The position numbers were made by a program, and so were the translations under genes. From the NCBI GenBank assembly GCA_035703895.1, contig DASSXJ010000169.1, positions 1-41,469 on the forward strand: a DNA stretch of 41,469 bases. The letters run 5' to 3'. This stretch comes from a bacterium. Lineage in GTDB: Bacteria > Sysuimicrobiota > Sysuimicrobiia > Sysuimicrobiales > Segetimicrobiaceae. Under the pieces are notes generated by a model. It was given only the letters and a program-made list of their open reading frames with translations. It did no database searches and was not told the DNA's origin. Positions 28,667 through 35,926 of this stretch are shown piece by piece. The number at the start of each line of letters is the position of its first letter. Position 1 is the stretch's first letter.

Positions 28667-30393
28667 GTTCCCTCGATGATCATCTCCTTGATGGATTGTC
28701 CAGACGGGATCATCGGGTAGCAGTTCTCGCCCGGATCGCACTGCACGTCGACGACGCACGGCCGGTCGGTGACCTCTAGCGACCGCTCGATCGCCGGGGC
28801 GACCTCTTCCGGCCGGTGGACCGCGATGCCGACCGCGCCGAACGCCTCGGCCACTTTGGCGAAATCAGGGTTCCGCAGCCAGACGTGCGAGTACCGCTCC
28901 CGGTAGAACAGCTGCTGCCACTGCCGGACCATGCCCAGGCATTTGTTGTTGATGATGTAGATCTTAATCGGGAGACCCCATTCCACCGCGGTCGCCAAAT
29001 CCTGGAGCGTCATCTGGAACCCGCCGTCGCCCACGATCGCGCAGACGAGCGCATCAGGCCGCCCCATCTGCGCCCCCACTGCGGCCGGGAACCCGAACCC
29101 CATCGCGCCGAGGCCGCCGGAGGTGACCCACGTGCGGGGTTGTGTCGAAAGATAGAACTGGGCAGCCCACATCTGGTGCTGGCCGACATCGGTGACCACG
29201 ATGGCCCGCCCCCCAGTCGCCCGGTAGATCGCGTCGATCGCAAACTGCGGCTTGATCGTGTCGCCCTCTTGGCGGTACCGGAGCGGGTGACGCTCCTTCC
29301 ACTCGGCGATCTGCCGATGCCAGGCCTCGCAATCCGGCGGGGTCACCTGCGCGGCGAGTACACGGAGCGCCTCCCGGGCGTCTCCGACGATCGGGACGTG
29401 GGCCGGCTTGTTCTTGCCGATCTCCGCCGGGTCGATATCGATGTGAATGAACCTGGCCTGTGGCGCGAAGTCCTTGAGGCGGCCGGTCACTCGGTCGTCG
29501 AATCGCACGCCCACCGCGAGGATGATGTCGGCGGCGTTGATGGCGAAGTTGGCGTACGCGGTGCCGTGCATCCCGAGCATGCCAAGCGAGAGCGGATCCG
29601 TTTCCGGGAATCCCCCCTTTCCCATCAGCGTCGTGGTCACGGGGATCCGGGCTTTGCGGGCAAAGGCCGTCAACTCCGGCGCGGCGTTGCTGCTGATGAT
29701 CCCCCCCCCCGCGTAGACGATCGGCCGGGAGGCCTGGCTCAGCAGCGCGGCGGCGGCCGCGATCTGGTTGGGGCTCGGGACCGCGGGCGGCACTTTGCCG
29801 CTGCGCAGGGTGACCTGCTCGGGAAATTCGAACTCCGTCTCGGTCTGGGCGACGTCACGCGGAATGTCCACCAGCACCGGTCCCGGACGCCCCGTTGCGG
29901 CAATCAAGAAACACTGCAGGACCATCCGAGGGAGGTCGGTCGCCGTCTGAACGAGGCAGTTGTGCTTCGTGATCGACATCGTCATGCCCATCACGTCGGC
30001 CTCCTGGAACGCGTCGGTCCCGATCGCGAGGGTGCTGACCTGCCCGGTGATCGCCACGATACCCGCCGAATCCATCATCGCGTCGGTAATCCCCGTGAGA
30101 AGGTTGGTCGCGCCCGGGCCGGAGGTCGCCATACACACGCCGACCTTTCCGGTGACGCGGTGATAGCCGACAGCCGCGTGGGCTGCGACCTGCTCGTGGC
30201 GGACCAGCACGTGCCGGATCTGCCGGGCATCGTACAGCGCATCGTAGAGTGGGAGCGCCGCGCCTCCCGGATGCCCGAACATGACCTCCACCCCGGCGCG
30301 ATCGAGACATTCGATGAGCGCGCGGGCTCCGGACATGCGCTTGGTGGCGCCGGCCGCAACCTGCTTTGCCGCGGGCATCGTCTGTCGAGCCAT
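28663..30393 (-). CDS. ilvB: Acetolactate synthase large (catalytic) subunit
   Basis: ThDP- and FAD-dependent synthesis of acetolactate and acetohydroxybutyrate. The 576-residue protein has the N-terminal ThDP domain with catalytic Glu67 in VRHEQVAAHAAVGY, SGPGATNLLTGI, the central FAD domain with GVRFDDRVTGRL, and the C-terminal ThDP motif GDGGFQMTLQDL ending at IINN. First gene of the ilv-leu run, behind a T-box leader ending 46 bases before its start. Confidence 0.96.
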   Translation of the reverse strand: MARQTMPAAKQVAAGATKRMSGARALIECLDRAGVEVMFGHPGGAALPLYDALYDARQIRHVLVRHEQVAAHAAVGYHRVTGKVGVCMATSGPGATNLLTGITDAMMDSAGIVAITGQVSTLAIGTDAFQEADVMGMTMSITKHNCLVQTATDLPRMVLQCFLIAATGRPGPVLVDIPRDVAQTETEFEFPEQVTLRSGKVPPAVPSPNQIAAAAALLSQASRPIVYAGGGIISSNAAPELTAFARKARIPVTTTLMGKGGFPETDPLSLGMLGMHGTAYANFAINAADIILAVGVRFDDRVTGRLKDFAPQARFIHIDIDPAEIGKNKPAHVPIVGDAREALRVLAAQVTPPDCEAWHRQIAEWKERHPLRYRQEGDTIKPQFAIDAIYRATGGRAIVVTDVGQHQMWAAQFYLSTQPRTWVTSGGLGAMGFGFPAAVGAQMGRPDALVCAIVGDGGFQMTLQDLATAVEWGLPIKIYIINNKCLGMVRQWQQLFYRERYSHVWLRNPDFAKVAEAFGAVGIAVHRPEEVAPAIERSLEVTDRPCVVDVQCDPGENCYPMIPSGQSIKEMIIEGT

Positions 30394-30439
30394 GCTCGTG
30401 TCCCCTTTCGCGCATCCCAGCGACGCGACATTCCTACAT

Positions 30440-30486
30440 AAAAGAGAAACCGCGCGAAGCCCTCTAAGGACGGGACTCCCCGCGGT
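30440..30486 (-). terminator. Attenuator terminator of the T-box leader
   Basis: ACCGCG (30486-30481, the 3' half of the T-box sequence) can pair with CGCGGU (30454-30449), followed by UUCUCUUUU. Pairing of GGACGG upstream with CCGUCC (30471-30466) would form the alternative antiterminator. Both use the same bases, as required for a switch. Confidence 0.7.
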
Positions 30487-30706
30487 ACCACCTTAATTCC
30501 GTCCCGGCATTTCGGCCCGGACGGCTCTCGTCCCCGATCTCGGCGGGTTCCGGCGGGTGCTACTCGGCGCCCTGTGCGGCGACCTTTGGTTCCCGCAGCT
30601 CAGAGATGAGAGGCCGCAGCGTCGGATACTGGCTCACACCTGACCCAGCTCTCTCGGATCCGATGTGCTGCGTCCCGCTCTCTTCATTGCCCGGTATGGA
30701 AGTTAC
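30440..30706 (-). ncRNA. T-box riboswitch, probable leucine (CUC) specifier, controlling ilvB operon
   Basis: Uncharged tRNA senses amino-acid starvation here and permits read-through. The RNA has the T-box core GGTGGTACCGCG at 30492-30481, a stem I apical segment CUGGGUCAGGUGUGAGCCAG, an AGAGA-type internal loop, and pairing of GCAGC...GCUGC on both sides. Below it, AGAGA near 30680 pairs with UCUCU at 30606-30602. CUC at 30610-30608 followed by the conserved-type purine A sits exactly in the specifier position, predicting leucine; an AUC (Ile) in an overlapping register would be followed by U and fits worse. B. subtilis ilv-leu has the same Leu specificity. Confidence 0.88.
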
Positions 30707-30711
30707 CGCCG

Positions 30712-30740
30712 ACTGTACCAAACCCGGCGGGTTTTGTCAA
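30712..30740 (-). promoter_or_regulatory. Sigma70-type promoter of the ilv-leu operon
   Basis: TTGACA (30740-30735), 17-base spacer, TACAGT (30717-30712) on the minus strand. The spacer contains a perfect 15-base inverted repeat, AAACCCG-G-CGGGTTT (30720-30734), where a repressor could sit. Transcription should begin near 30705. Confidence 0.75.
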
Positions 30741-30783
30741 ATAAACCTTGGGTGAACAGGGTGAAGCGGTACGGGATGACCTC

Positions 30784-31194
30784 TTACCGGCCCAACACGC
30801 CGGTCATATATGCGCGGAGGACAAGCGCAGCGAGAAACAGGCAGACGAGCACGAGCCACCGCGATTCTCGAAAATGTGCGTCCTCTCCAGATCTCCGGTG
30901 AATCCATCCCCCGGGCCTCAGGCCGACCAGGCCCACCAGCGTGGCGAGAATCAGGGCACCATACATGAGATGGTACGCCGTTCGCGGGTGGGCTCCGCCG
31001 GCGAGCAAGGCGATCCCGAGGGCGACTTGCACGCCGAGGGGAATTTGGGCGAGCCACAGAATCCACCAGAAAACGTGCGGCATGGTATGGCGCCGGGTGA
31101 GATCGCCGAACGCGGCCAGGGCGATGCACAGTCCATCCCCCAACAGCGTGAGGAAGATGAGGAGCGTGTTGGCATGCCACTGCGCGAGGCTCAT
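30784..31194 (-). CDS. Four-helix membrane protein of unknown function
   Basis: I do not recognise the family. The 136-residue protein has four predicted helices (about 8-26, 38-60, 68-87 and 112-131), with histidines at helix ends (QWHANTLL, HPRTAYHLMYG) that could in principle bind haem; this is speculation. A short cytosolic loop rich in charge lies at about 90-108. Start ATG 31194 gives a sensible first helix; the ribosome-binding site is weak. It is transcribed divergently from the methyltransferase at 31251 and lies upstream of the ilv promoter. Confidence 0.6.
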   Translation of the reverse strand: MSLAQWHANTLLIFLTLLGDGLCIALAAFGDLTRRHTMPHVFWWILWLAQIPLGVQVALGIALLAGGAHPRTAYHLMYGALILATLVGLVGLRPGGWIHRRSGEDAHFRESRWLVLVCLFLAALVLRAYMTGVLGR

Positions 31195-31250
31195 AGCGCG
31201 TTCACCGCGGTGAGGTTCGGTCGATCGCACGGAGCTCCTGCCGGAGCACG
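31195..31250. promoter_or_regulatory. Divergent region with a 12-base palindrome
   Basis: TCACCGCGGTGA (31202-31213) is a perfect palindrome and candidate operator for one or both flanking genes. GCTCC-TGCC-GGAGC (31234-31247) is a small hairpin whose right arm contains the GGAG ribosome-binding site of the methyltransferase gene. No convincing -35/-10 pair was seen. Confidence 0.35.
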
Positions 31251-32027
31251 ATGATGAGCAAGGACCGCAAGCAGGCTGTGCAGGCGCAGTTCGGACGTCA
31301 GGCTTCCTTATATACAGTCAGTCAGGTCCACCGCGAGTCTACGGGGCTGGCGGAGCTTCTCCGCCTCGCGGCGCCGGCTTCGGGCGCGCGCGCACTGGAT
31401 ATCGCCACAGGCACCGGGTTCACCGCGCTCGCCGTGGCGCCGCAGTGCCGCCGGGTCATCGGATTGGACCTCACCCTCGGGATGGTGCGCGAGGCGCGGC
31501 GGCTCGCCGGCGAACGAAGGGTGTCCAACGTCCGGTTTTGCTTGGGAGACGCCGAGGCCGTGCCGTTCCGGGACAACACATTCGACCTCGTGACGTGCCG
31601 CCACGCGGCTCATCATTTTCCGAACCTCGCTCGGGCCTTCTCGGAGATGGCACGCGTGGCGTCCCCCGGAGGCCGCGTCATCCTCGATGACACCTGCACG
31701 CCCGAGGCCCCAGAACTCGCGGCGCTGATGAACGAATGGGAGGTGAGGCGCGATCCCTCACACGTCGCGAATCATCCCCCGAGTCTGTTGCGGGCGATGC
31801 TCGAGGAGAGCGGCCTCGAGGTGGACGCGGATACTATGACGCATGTGCCGCTGGTGTTCAGCGATTGGGTCCGGCGGAGCGGCATCCCGGAGTCCAACGC
31901 GGCCTCGCTGCGCGCCAGCCTAGCCGGCGCCGGCCCTGACGCGCGTTCGGCGTTCCGGATCGAGTCCGTACCCGGGGATGTCTGCTTCGCGTGGCCCGAG
32001 GTCGTCATCCTGGGCGTGAAGCGGTAA
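31251..32027 (+). CDS. Class I SAM-dependent methyltransferase, UbiE-like
   Basis: The 258-residue protein has motif I ALDIATGTGFTALA (about 46-59), the acidic end of beta-2 VIGLDLTLGM, GDAEAVPFRDNTFDLVTCR and PGGRVILDD, the order of class I methyltransferases of the UbiE/BioC type. The substrate cannot be read from sequence. Start ATG 31251 or 31254; GGAG is four or seven bases upstream, so 31254 is equally possible. It is monocistronic and faces a tRNA gene on the other strand 16 bases beyond its stop. Confidence 0.8.
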   Translation: MMSKDRKQAVQAQFGRQASLYTVSQVHRESTGLAELLRLAAPASGARALDIATGTGFTALAVAPQCRRVIGLDLTLGMVREARRLAGERRVSNVRFCLGDAEAVPFRDNTFDLVTCRHAAHHFPNLARAFSEMARVASPGGRVILDDTCTPEAPELAALMNEWEVRRDPSHVANHPPSLLRAMLEESGLEVDADTMTHVPLVFSDWVRRSGIPESNAASLRASLAGAGPDARSAFRIESVPGDVCFAWPEVVILGVKR

Positions 32028-32043
32028 CCTATCAGGTAAGCTC

Positions 32044-32119
32044 TGGCGCGCCCGGAGGGATTTGAACCCCCGACCTACGGCTCCGGAGGCCGGCGCTCTA
32101 TCCGCTGAGCTACGGGCGC
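32044..32119 (-). tRNA. tRNA-Arg, anticodon CCG
   Basis: Minus-strand cloverleaf: acceptor GCGCCCG/CGGGCGC, D-arm GCTC/GAGC, anticodon loop CTCCGGA with CCG at 34-36 (reads CGG), T-arm with GTTCAAAT, discriminator G and an encoded CCA (32046-32044). The top pair of the anticodon stem is C27-U43, a mismatch; all other stems pair. Confidence 0.95.
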
Positions 32120-32128
32120 GCTTCCATT

Positions 32129-32137
32129 ATTATAGCA
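32129..32137 (-). promoter_or_regulatory. Extended -10 promoter of the tRNA gene
   Basis: TGC-TATAAT on the minus strand (32137-32129), about ten bases before the mature tRNA 5' end. No strong -35 was found; the extended -10 could compensate. Confidence 0.6.
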
Positions 32138-32162
32138 GAGGACCGCCGCTGCGCGACTCATC

Positions 32163-33188
32163 TCAGACCGTCGCCGTTGGTCCCTGTGGTTGCTGCGGCG
32201 ATGGAGCCTGGGGAGCCGGCGGTTGGCGGAACCGTCGCTCACCGACAAGCACCAGGAGCACCGCCCCGAGCCCCCACGTCGCCACGGCGAGCCCGAGCAG
32301 ACCTCCGAGGCCGGGAATGCTAAACACGATCGCAAGGAGGACGGCGCCGATGATGACCTCGCGGACGGGGCCGGAGGGCCGGATCCGCCGCCCCACGACG
32401 AGGGCCACGGCGGTCGCGCCGAACTGCACCGCGGTGAAGACGGCGATCGGGACCAGCAGCACCAGTGTGAGCCCCACGACGCTGACGATCAATACGGCAG
32501 TGATCACGGCAACGAGGGGCCACCCCAAGAGTCCCGCGCCGAGGGCCAGCACCGGATCGCGCTCGAGCACACCGCCGAGCCGGGCGAGCGGACCGGGGAA
32601 AAGCGCGGCAAGCAGCCACGCCGAACCGACGAACAGGATCACCAGGGTCAGATGAATGAGCCAGAACAGCGACTTGAGCATGAGGAACGCAGCGGCAAAC
32701 ATGCCGGGGAACCACCACGACGCGGGAGGCACGGACTCACTCCCCGGCGGAATCGGCCCCGGCACCGGAAGGTACGTCGGCGGCGGCGATGGCGTCGAGC
32801 GCCGGCCGCCGATCGAGGCTCCGGGCTCGCGCCACACCGACCCGCCCACCGAGGTCACTTCACCGCCGACGATCGCGGTCGAGTACAGTACGACATTCCC
32901 ACCCGCTGCGCGTACCGAGCCGGCGACGTGCCCGCGGATCTCGACGTTGCCGCCGACCGCGACCGCATCGCCCTCAACGGTGCCGTCCACATAGGCGGTT
33001 CCACCGACGGCAACCACGTCCCCGTACACCGCGGTGCCGGCCGGCACCTGGAGATCCCCCACCTTCAAGAGCAGCTCCTTCGCCGACGATGGGGTGACAT
33101 TTCCGCTGATCAACACGGCACCCAGCACGACGGCGAGGATGAGCAGCATCGTGCGTGGCCTGAGAGATCTCTGTGTCGTCGTCATCAT
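32163..33188 (-). CDS. Bactofilin-like beta-solenoid protein with membrane domain
   Basis: The 341-residue protein has an N-terminal signal segment (about 13-36, ending SSAKE). A right-handed repeat region follows (about 42-125), with glycine-spaced hexads such as GDVVAVGGTAYVDGTVEGDAVAVGG that resemble the polymer-forming bactofilin repeat. After a proline-rich linker (about 127-155) come about five predicted membrane helices (about 160-325) and a proline/glutamine tail. Export suggests the solenoid lies outside the membrane, unlike cytosolic bactofilins. Start ATG ATG at 33188/33185 follows GGAG by eight bases. Function unknown; perhaps an envelope scaffold. Divergent from the glycosyltransferase at 33258. 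Confidence 0.75.
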   Translation of the reverse strand: MMTTTQRSLRPRTMLLILAVVLGAVLISGNVTPSSAKELLLKVGDLQVPAGTAVYGDVVAVGGTAYVDGTVEGDAVAVGGNVEIRGHVAGSVRAAGGNVVLYSTAIVGGEVTSVGGSVWREPGASIGGRRSTPSPPPTYLPVPGPIPPGSESVPPASWWFPGMFAAAFLMLKSLFWLIHLTLVILFVGSAWLLAALFPGPLARLGGVLERDPVLALGAGLLGWPLVAVITAVLIVSVVGLTLVLLVPIAVFTAVQFGATAVALVVGRRIRPSGPVREVIIGAVLLAIVFSIPGLGGLLGLAVATWGLGAVLLVLVGERRFRQPPAPQAPSPQQPQGPTATV

Positions 33189-33257
33189 CGTTCACGCTCC
33201 GTGCGTGAGGAGGAATTCCTTTTGCGGCACTGGAATAGAGGCCGCCCAGGAGGGGCC

Positions 33258-33890
33258 ATGCCTCGAATCGCGGCGATCATTCCGGCGTTCAACGAGGAAC
33301 GGACCATCGGCGATGTCGTCGGGGCAGTGAGGCGGTGTCCCCTCGTCGACGACGTGATCGTCGTCAGCGACGGCTCCCGTGACGCGACCGTGCTAGCTGC
33401 GCAACGACACGGGGCGCGTGTGATCGAACTTTCCGAAAACATGGGAAAAGGCGGGGCCATCGCCGCCGGGCTCGAATCCACGCCGGCCCAGGTCATCCTT
33501 CTGCTGGATGGCGATCTCGTCGGGCTCACCACCAAGCACATCGAGGATCTCCTCACTCCCGTCCTGGCCGGCAGGGCGGTCGTCAGCGTCGGCCAGATCA
33601 AGCGCGATTTGATTCAAACACTGTTCCCCAACTTCTCCGGACAGCGGGCATTGAAACGAGAGGTCCTGGAGGCGATCCCCAACCTCGAGAACACTGGATT
33701 CGGGATCGAAGCGGTCCTGAGCCGGCATGTCAAGACGTCCGGTCTTCGGGCGTGCACCGTGGAGTTGGGCCACTTGACTCACATCCCGAAACAGGAAAAG
33801 CATGGATTCCTCAGGGGGTACGTGGGCAAGCTCAAGGCAACCTGGCAGATCGCCAAGTGGAGCGGCCGAAACGGTGGCGCCAAGGCGTAA
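33258..33890 (+). CDS. Glycosyltransferase family 2
   Basis: The 210-residue protein has the GT-A nucleotide-sugar fold: IAAIIPAFNEERTIGDVV at the N-terminus, VIVVSDGSRDAT, NMGKGGAIAAGL and the metal motif LLLDGDLVGL. It lacks membrane segments, so it is probably a soluble or peripheral enzyme. Donor and acceptor are unknown; dolichol-phosphate-mannose-synthase-like GT2 proteins share this pattern. Start ATG 33258 has AGGAGGGG just upstream. It converges with comB, four bases apart. Confidence 0.88.
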   Translation: MPRIAAIIPAFNEERTIGDVVGAVRRCPLVDDVIVVSDGSRDATVLAAQRHGARVIELSENMGKGGAIAAGLESTPAQVILLLDGDLVGLTTKHIEDLLTPVLAGRAVVSVGQIKRDLIQTLFPNFSGQRALKREVLEAIPNLENTGFGIEAVLSRHVKTSGLRACTVELGHLTHIPKQEKHGFLRGYVGKLKATWQIAKWSGRNGGAKA

Positions 33891-33894
33891 CGCT

Positions 33895-34614
33895 TCACCC
33901 CGCCACCATCCGCACGCGCTCTCCCACCTTGGGTACCAGTGACGACCGATCGACCTCGGCGCAGTAGTCGAGATCGCCCGCCAGCCCAATCTCGATCACA
34001 TTCTGTCCGGCGCGTGTCTGGCGGAACAGCACGGCCGGATCCTCTACGCTTCGGTAGAGCATCCGGGCCGCCGACGCGGCATCCGTCAGGGTGAGATCGG
34101 GTTGCAGATCCACGGCGGCTGCTACGATAGCGCCCGCTGTGTACGCGTCATCGAGACTGAACCGACCTTCTCGACCCGCGCACATCACGGAGAGCTCGTG
34201 ATCGGCTCCGGCCGCCGCTGCGAGGGCGACCCGGGCCGCCGCCGTTCGGTTGCGAAGACAGCCCATGAAGATGGCGGCACCGTCACGGGCCGCATGGACG
34301 GCCCGGGTGCCGTTTGTGGTCGCAAACACCACGCGCCGCCCGGCCAGGCGAGCGTCCGAGAATGCGGGGGGGCTGTTCCCGAAGTCGAACCCGACCGGCG
34401 TGCGCCCGTGCTGCTCGCCTGCCAGCAAGACCTCTGAGTGTGCTCGGCGATAGGTCCGGGCCGCCTCAAGGGTGGGCGCGATCAACACCTCGGCACAACC
34501 CCCTTCGAGCATGGCGAGCACGGATGTCGTGGCCCGGATGACATCGATCACCACAACGATGCGGCCGCGGAGGGGCCCGGCTTCCTCGGGGAGGAACGCG
34601 ACGTGCACTTCCAC
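33895..34614 (-). CDS. comB: 2-phosphosulfolactate phosphatase family protein
   Basis: ComB hydrolyses 2-phosphosulfolactate in archaeal coenzyme M synthesis; bacterial members have unclear roles. The 239-residue protein begins VEVHVAFLPEE and has VVIDVIRATTSVLAM, GFDFGNSP, VFATTNGTRAV, SVMCAGREGRFSLDDAYTAGAIV and a C-terminal CAEVDRSSLVP. Start GTG 34614 gives the family N-terminus; GTG 34608 is an alternative, and neither has a strong ribosome-binding site. It starts five bases after the M48 gene ends, so translation may be coupled. Confidence 0.85.
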   Translation of the reverse strand: MEVHVAFLPEEAGPLRGRIVVVIDVIRATTSVLAMLEGGCAEVLIAPTLEAARTYRRAHSEVLLAGEQHGRTPVGFDFGNSPPAFSDARLAGRRVVFATTNGTRAVHAARDGAAIFMGCLRNRTAAARVALAAAAGADHELSVMCAGREGRFSLDDAYTAGAIVAAAVDLQPDLTLTDAASAARMLYRSVEDPAVLFRQTRAGQNVIEIGLAGDLDYCAEVDRSSLVPKVGERVRMVAG

Positions 34615-34619
34615 CAGGG

Positions 34620-35786
34620 CTAGAACACCGCGCCCCCGCCCGTGCCCAACTTCCTCTTCTGCGTGTCGTACGTGATCGCGTCGGCCAGCTGCTTCCGGAA
34701 CTGCTCGGCCAGCGCCCGCGGGGACATCTTGGAAAACGCGGCGTCTTGCGCGGTGACATCGAACAACCGGATCTGGCCGCCGATCACCGACCACTGATCC
34801 GTGATGTTCACGGCCCGGACATCGTACGGCCCGGGATCGGTGTTGAAGAATAGATTGAGCCGGTCGAGCAGCGCCTTGGCGCGCTCCGCCACCGGTTGCC
34901 CCGCCCCCCCTGCGCCCAACTGAATGACCGGCCGGCCGTCCACAAGGATGGTGACGGGTTGGTTGTCGACGGGAAACTGCGGGTCGAGCGCGAGCCGGAG
35001 GTACCCTTGCGCGACCCGGCGGACGATCGGGACGCCGCGCGTTACCAGGTCTCTCTGGATGTAGGCGACGCGCTCGTCCGGCCTCGGGTGATCGTAGTAC
35101 AGCTCCGCATAGTCCGGCTGACCGGTCAGCTTGTCCGCCTGGGCGAGATGTTCCATGAGCGTCAGCATCGCCACCGGAGAGTAGTTCGTCTTCGCAAGAT
35201 AGGTAATCCCGGTGAGGTCGGCCTCCTTCTCAAGATCGCGCTGATAGTTGGCGAGGGCCCCCTGGGTGGATACCGCGACACCGTACAGCGGTGCCGCCGA
35301 ATGCGCCAGCACCGCAATGGCCGCGGAGATGATGAGGGCCGGAAGCATGCGGCGCTGTCGCTCCTGTTGAATGAAGTAGTGCCGGTGGGCTACGTGGGTG
35401 AGCTCGTGCGCCAGCACCGCGGCGAGTTCGTGATCCGACCGCACGAACTTCATCATTCCTCTGGTAACGTACACCCAGCCGCCGGGGACGCCGAGGGCGT
35501 TCACGCCGGGGATATCGATGATCTTGAAATGATACTGAATATCCTGGCGGTCCACGACCCGAACGAGGGTGTCCGACACGGCGGTGAGCCGATCGTTCAT
35601 CACGGGATCGGTGACGACCCGAAAATGAGACTCGATCTCCTTGGCGGCCTGGGCGCCGAGCTTGACCTCGTCACTCGTCTGATCCGCGCGGGCACCCACG
35701 GGCAAAAGCAGCGCACAGAGGGCCGCGCCGAGAAAGACCGTCGCCGCCTGCCGTGTCCGTCTTGAGAACCCGAGATGACGCTGCAT
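34620..35786 (-). CDS. M48 family metalloprotease, exported
   Basis: Zinc peptidase of the BepA/M48 type, probably acting outside the membrane. The 388-residue protein has a signal peptide (about 11-34, ending GARADQ), the zinc motif HELTH at 127-131 within VLAHELTHVAHRH, and the third ligand in EKEAD (Glu188). One hydrophobic stretch at about 148-172 may be a membrane loop. The C-terminal part (about 235-388) lacks clear TPR repeats. Start ATG 35786 has AGAGG upstream. It is followed by comB. Confidence 0.9.
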   Translation of the reverse strand: MQRHLGFSRRTRQAATVFLGAALCALLLPVGARADQTSDEVKLGAQAAKEIESHFRVVTDPVMNDRLTAVSDTLVRVVDRQDIQYHFKIIDIPGVNALGVPGGWVYVTRGMMKFVRSDHELAAVLAHELTHVAHRHYFIQQERQRRMLPALIISAAIAVLAHSAAPLYGVAVSTQGALANYQRDLEKEADLTGITYLAKTNYSPVAMLTLMEHLAQADKLTGQPDYAELYYDHPRPDERVAYIQRDLVTRGVPIVRRVAQGYLRLALDPQFPVDNQPVTILVDGRPVIQLGAGGAGQPVAERAKALLDRLNLFFNTDPGPYDVRAVNITDQWSVIGGQIRLFDVTAQDAAFSKMSPRALAEQFRKQLADAITYDTQKRKLGTGGGAVF

Positions 35787-35853
35787 AGGCCTCTACGCGG
35801 AATCACGGAGCCGTGAACGCCGTCCTAAGCCCGGCTCCCTCGCGCACCCTTCC

Positions 35854-35859
35854 ATTATA
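35854..35859 (-). promoter_or_regulatory. -10 element upstream of the M48 protease gene
   Basis: Perfect TATAAT on the minus strand in an AT-rich patch (35851-35870) about 68 bases before the start codon. The best -35 at the right distance is CAAAAC, so the promoter is only half supported. Confidence 0.5.
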
Positions 35860-35926
35860 TACAATCTATACCCACGGTTTTGCATCCTTACCCTTCTAAG
35901 ATCCGGGCCGGGGCGCACGGACTCTC

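Larger units (their letters stand above)
30394..30783 (-). other. 390-base non-coding leader and promoter region upstream of ilvB
   Basis: No gene fits in this interval. It holds, from right to left, a sigma70 promoter with a palindrome in its spacer, the T-box stem I with specifier, the antiterminator/terminator, and a 46-base stretch before the ilvB start (with GAAAGGGGA as ribosome-binding site). Confidence 0.8.

Noticed and set aside
30604-30608. AUC (isoleucine) reading of the T-box specifier
   Set aside because: It is followed by U, not a purine, and breaks the lower helix. CUC followed by A fits the specifier loop better, though a covariance model should decide.
32044-32119. tRNA-Arg as attachment site for the transfer module
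   Set aside because: The module starts 5.4 kb away with housekeeping-type genes between, and I found no second copy of the tRNA 3' end near it.
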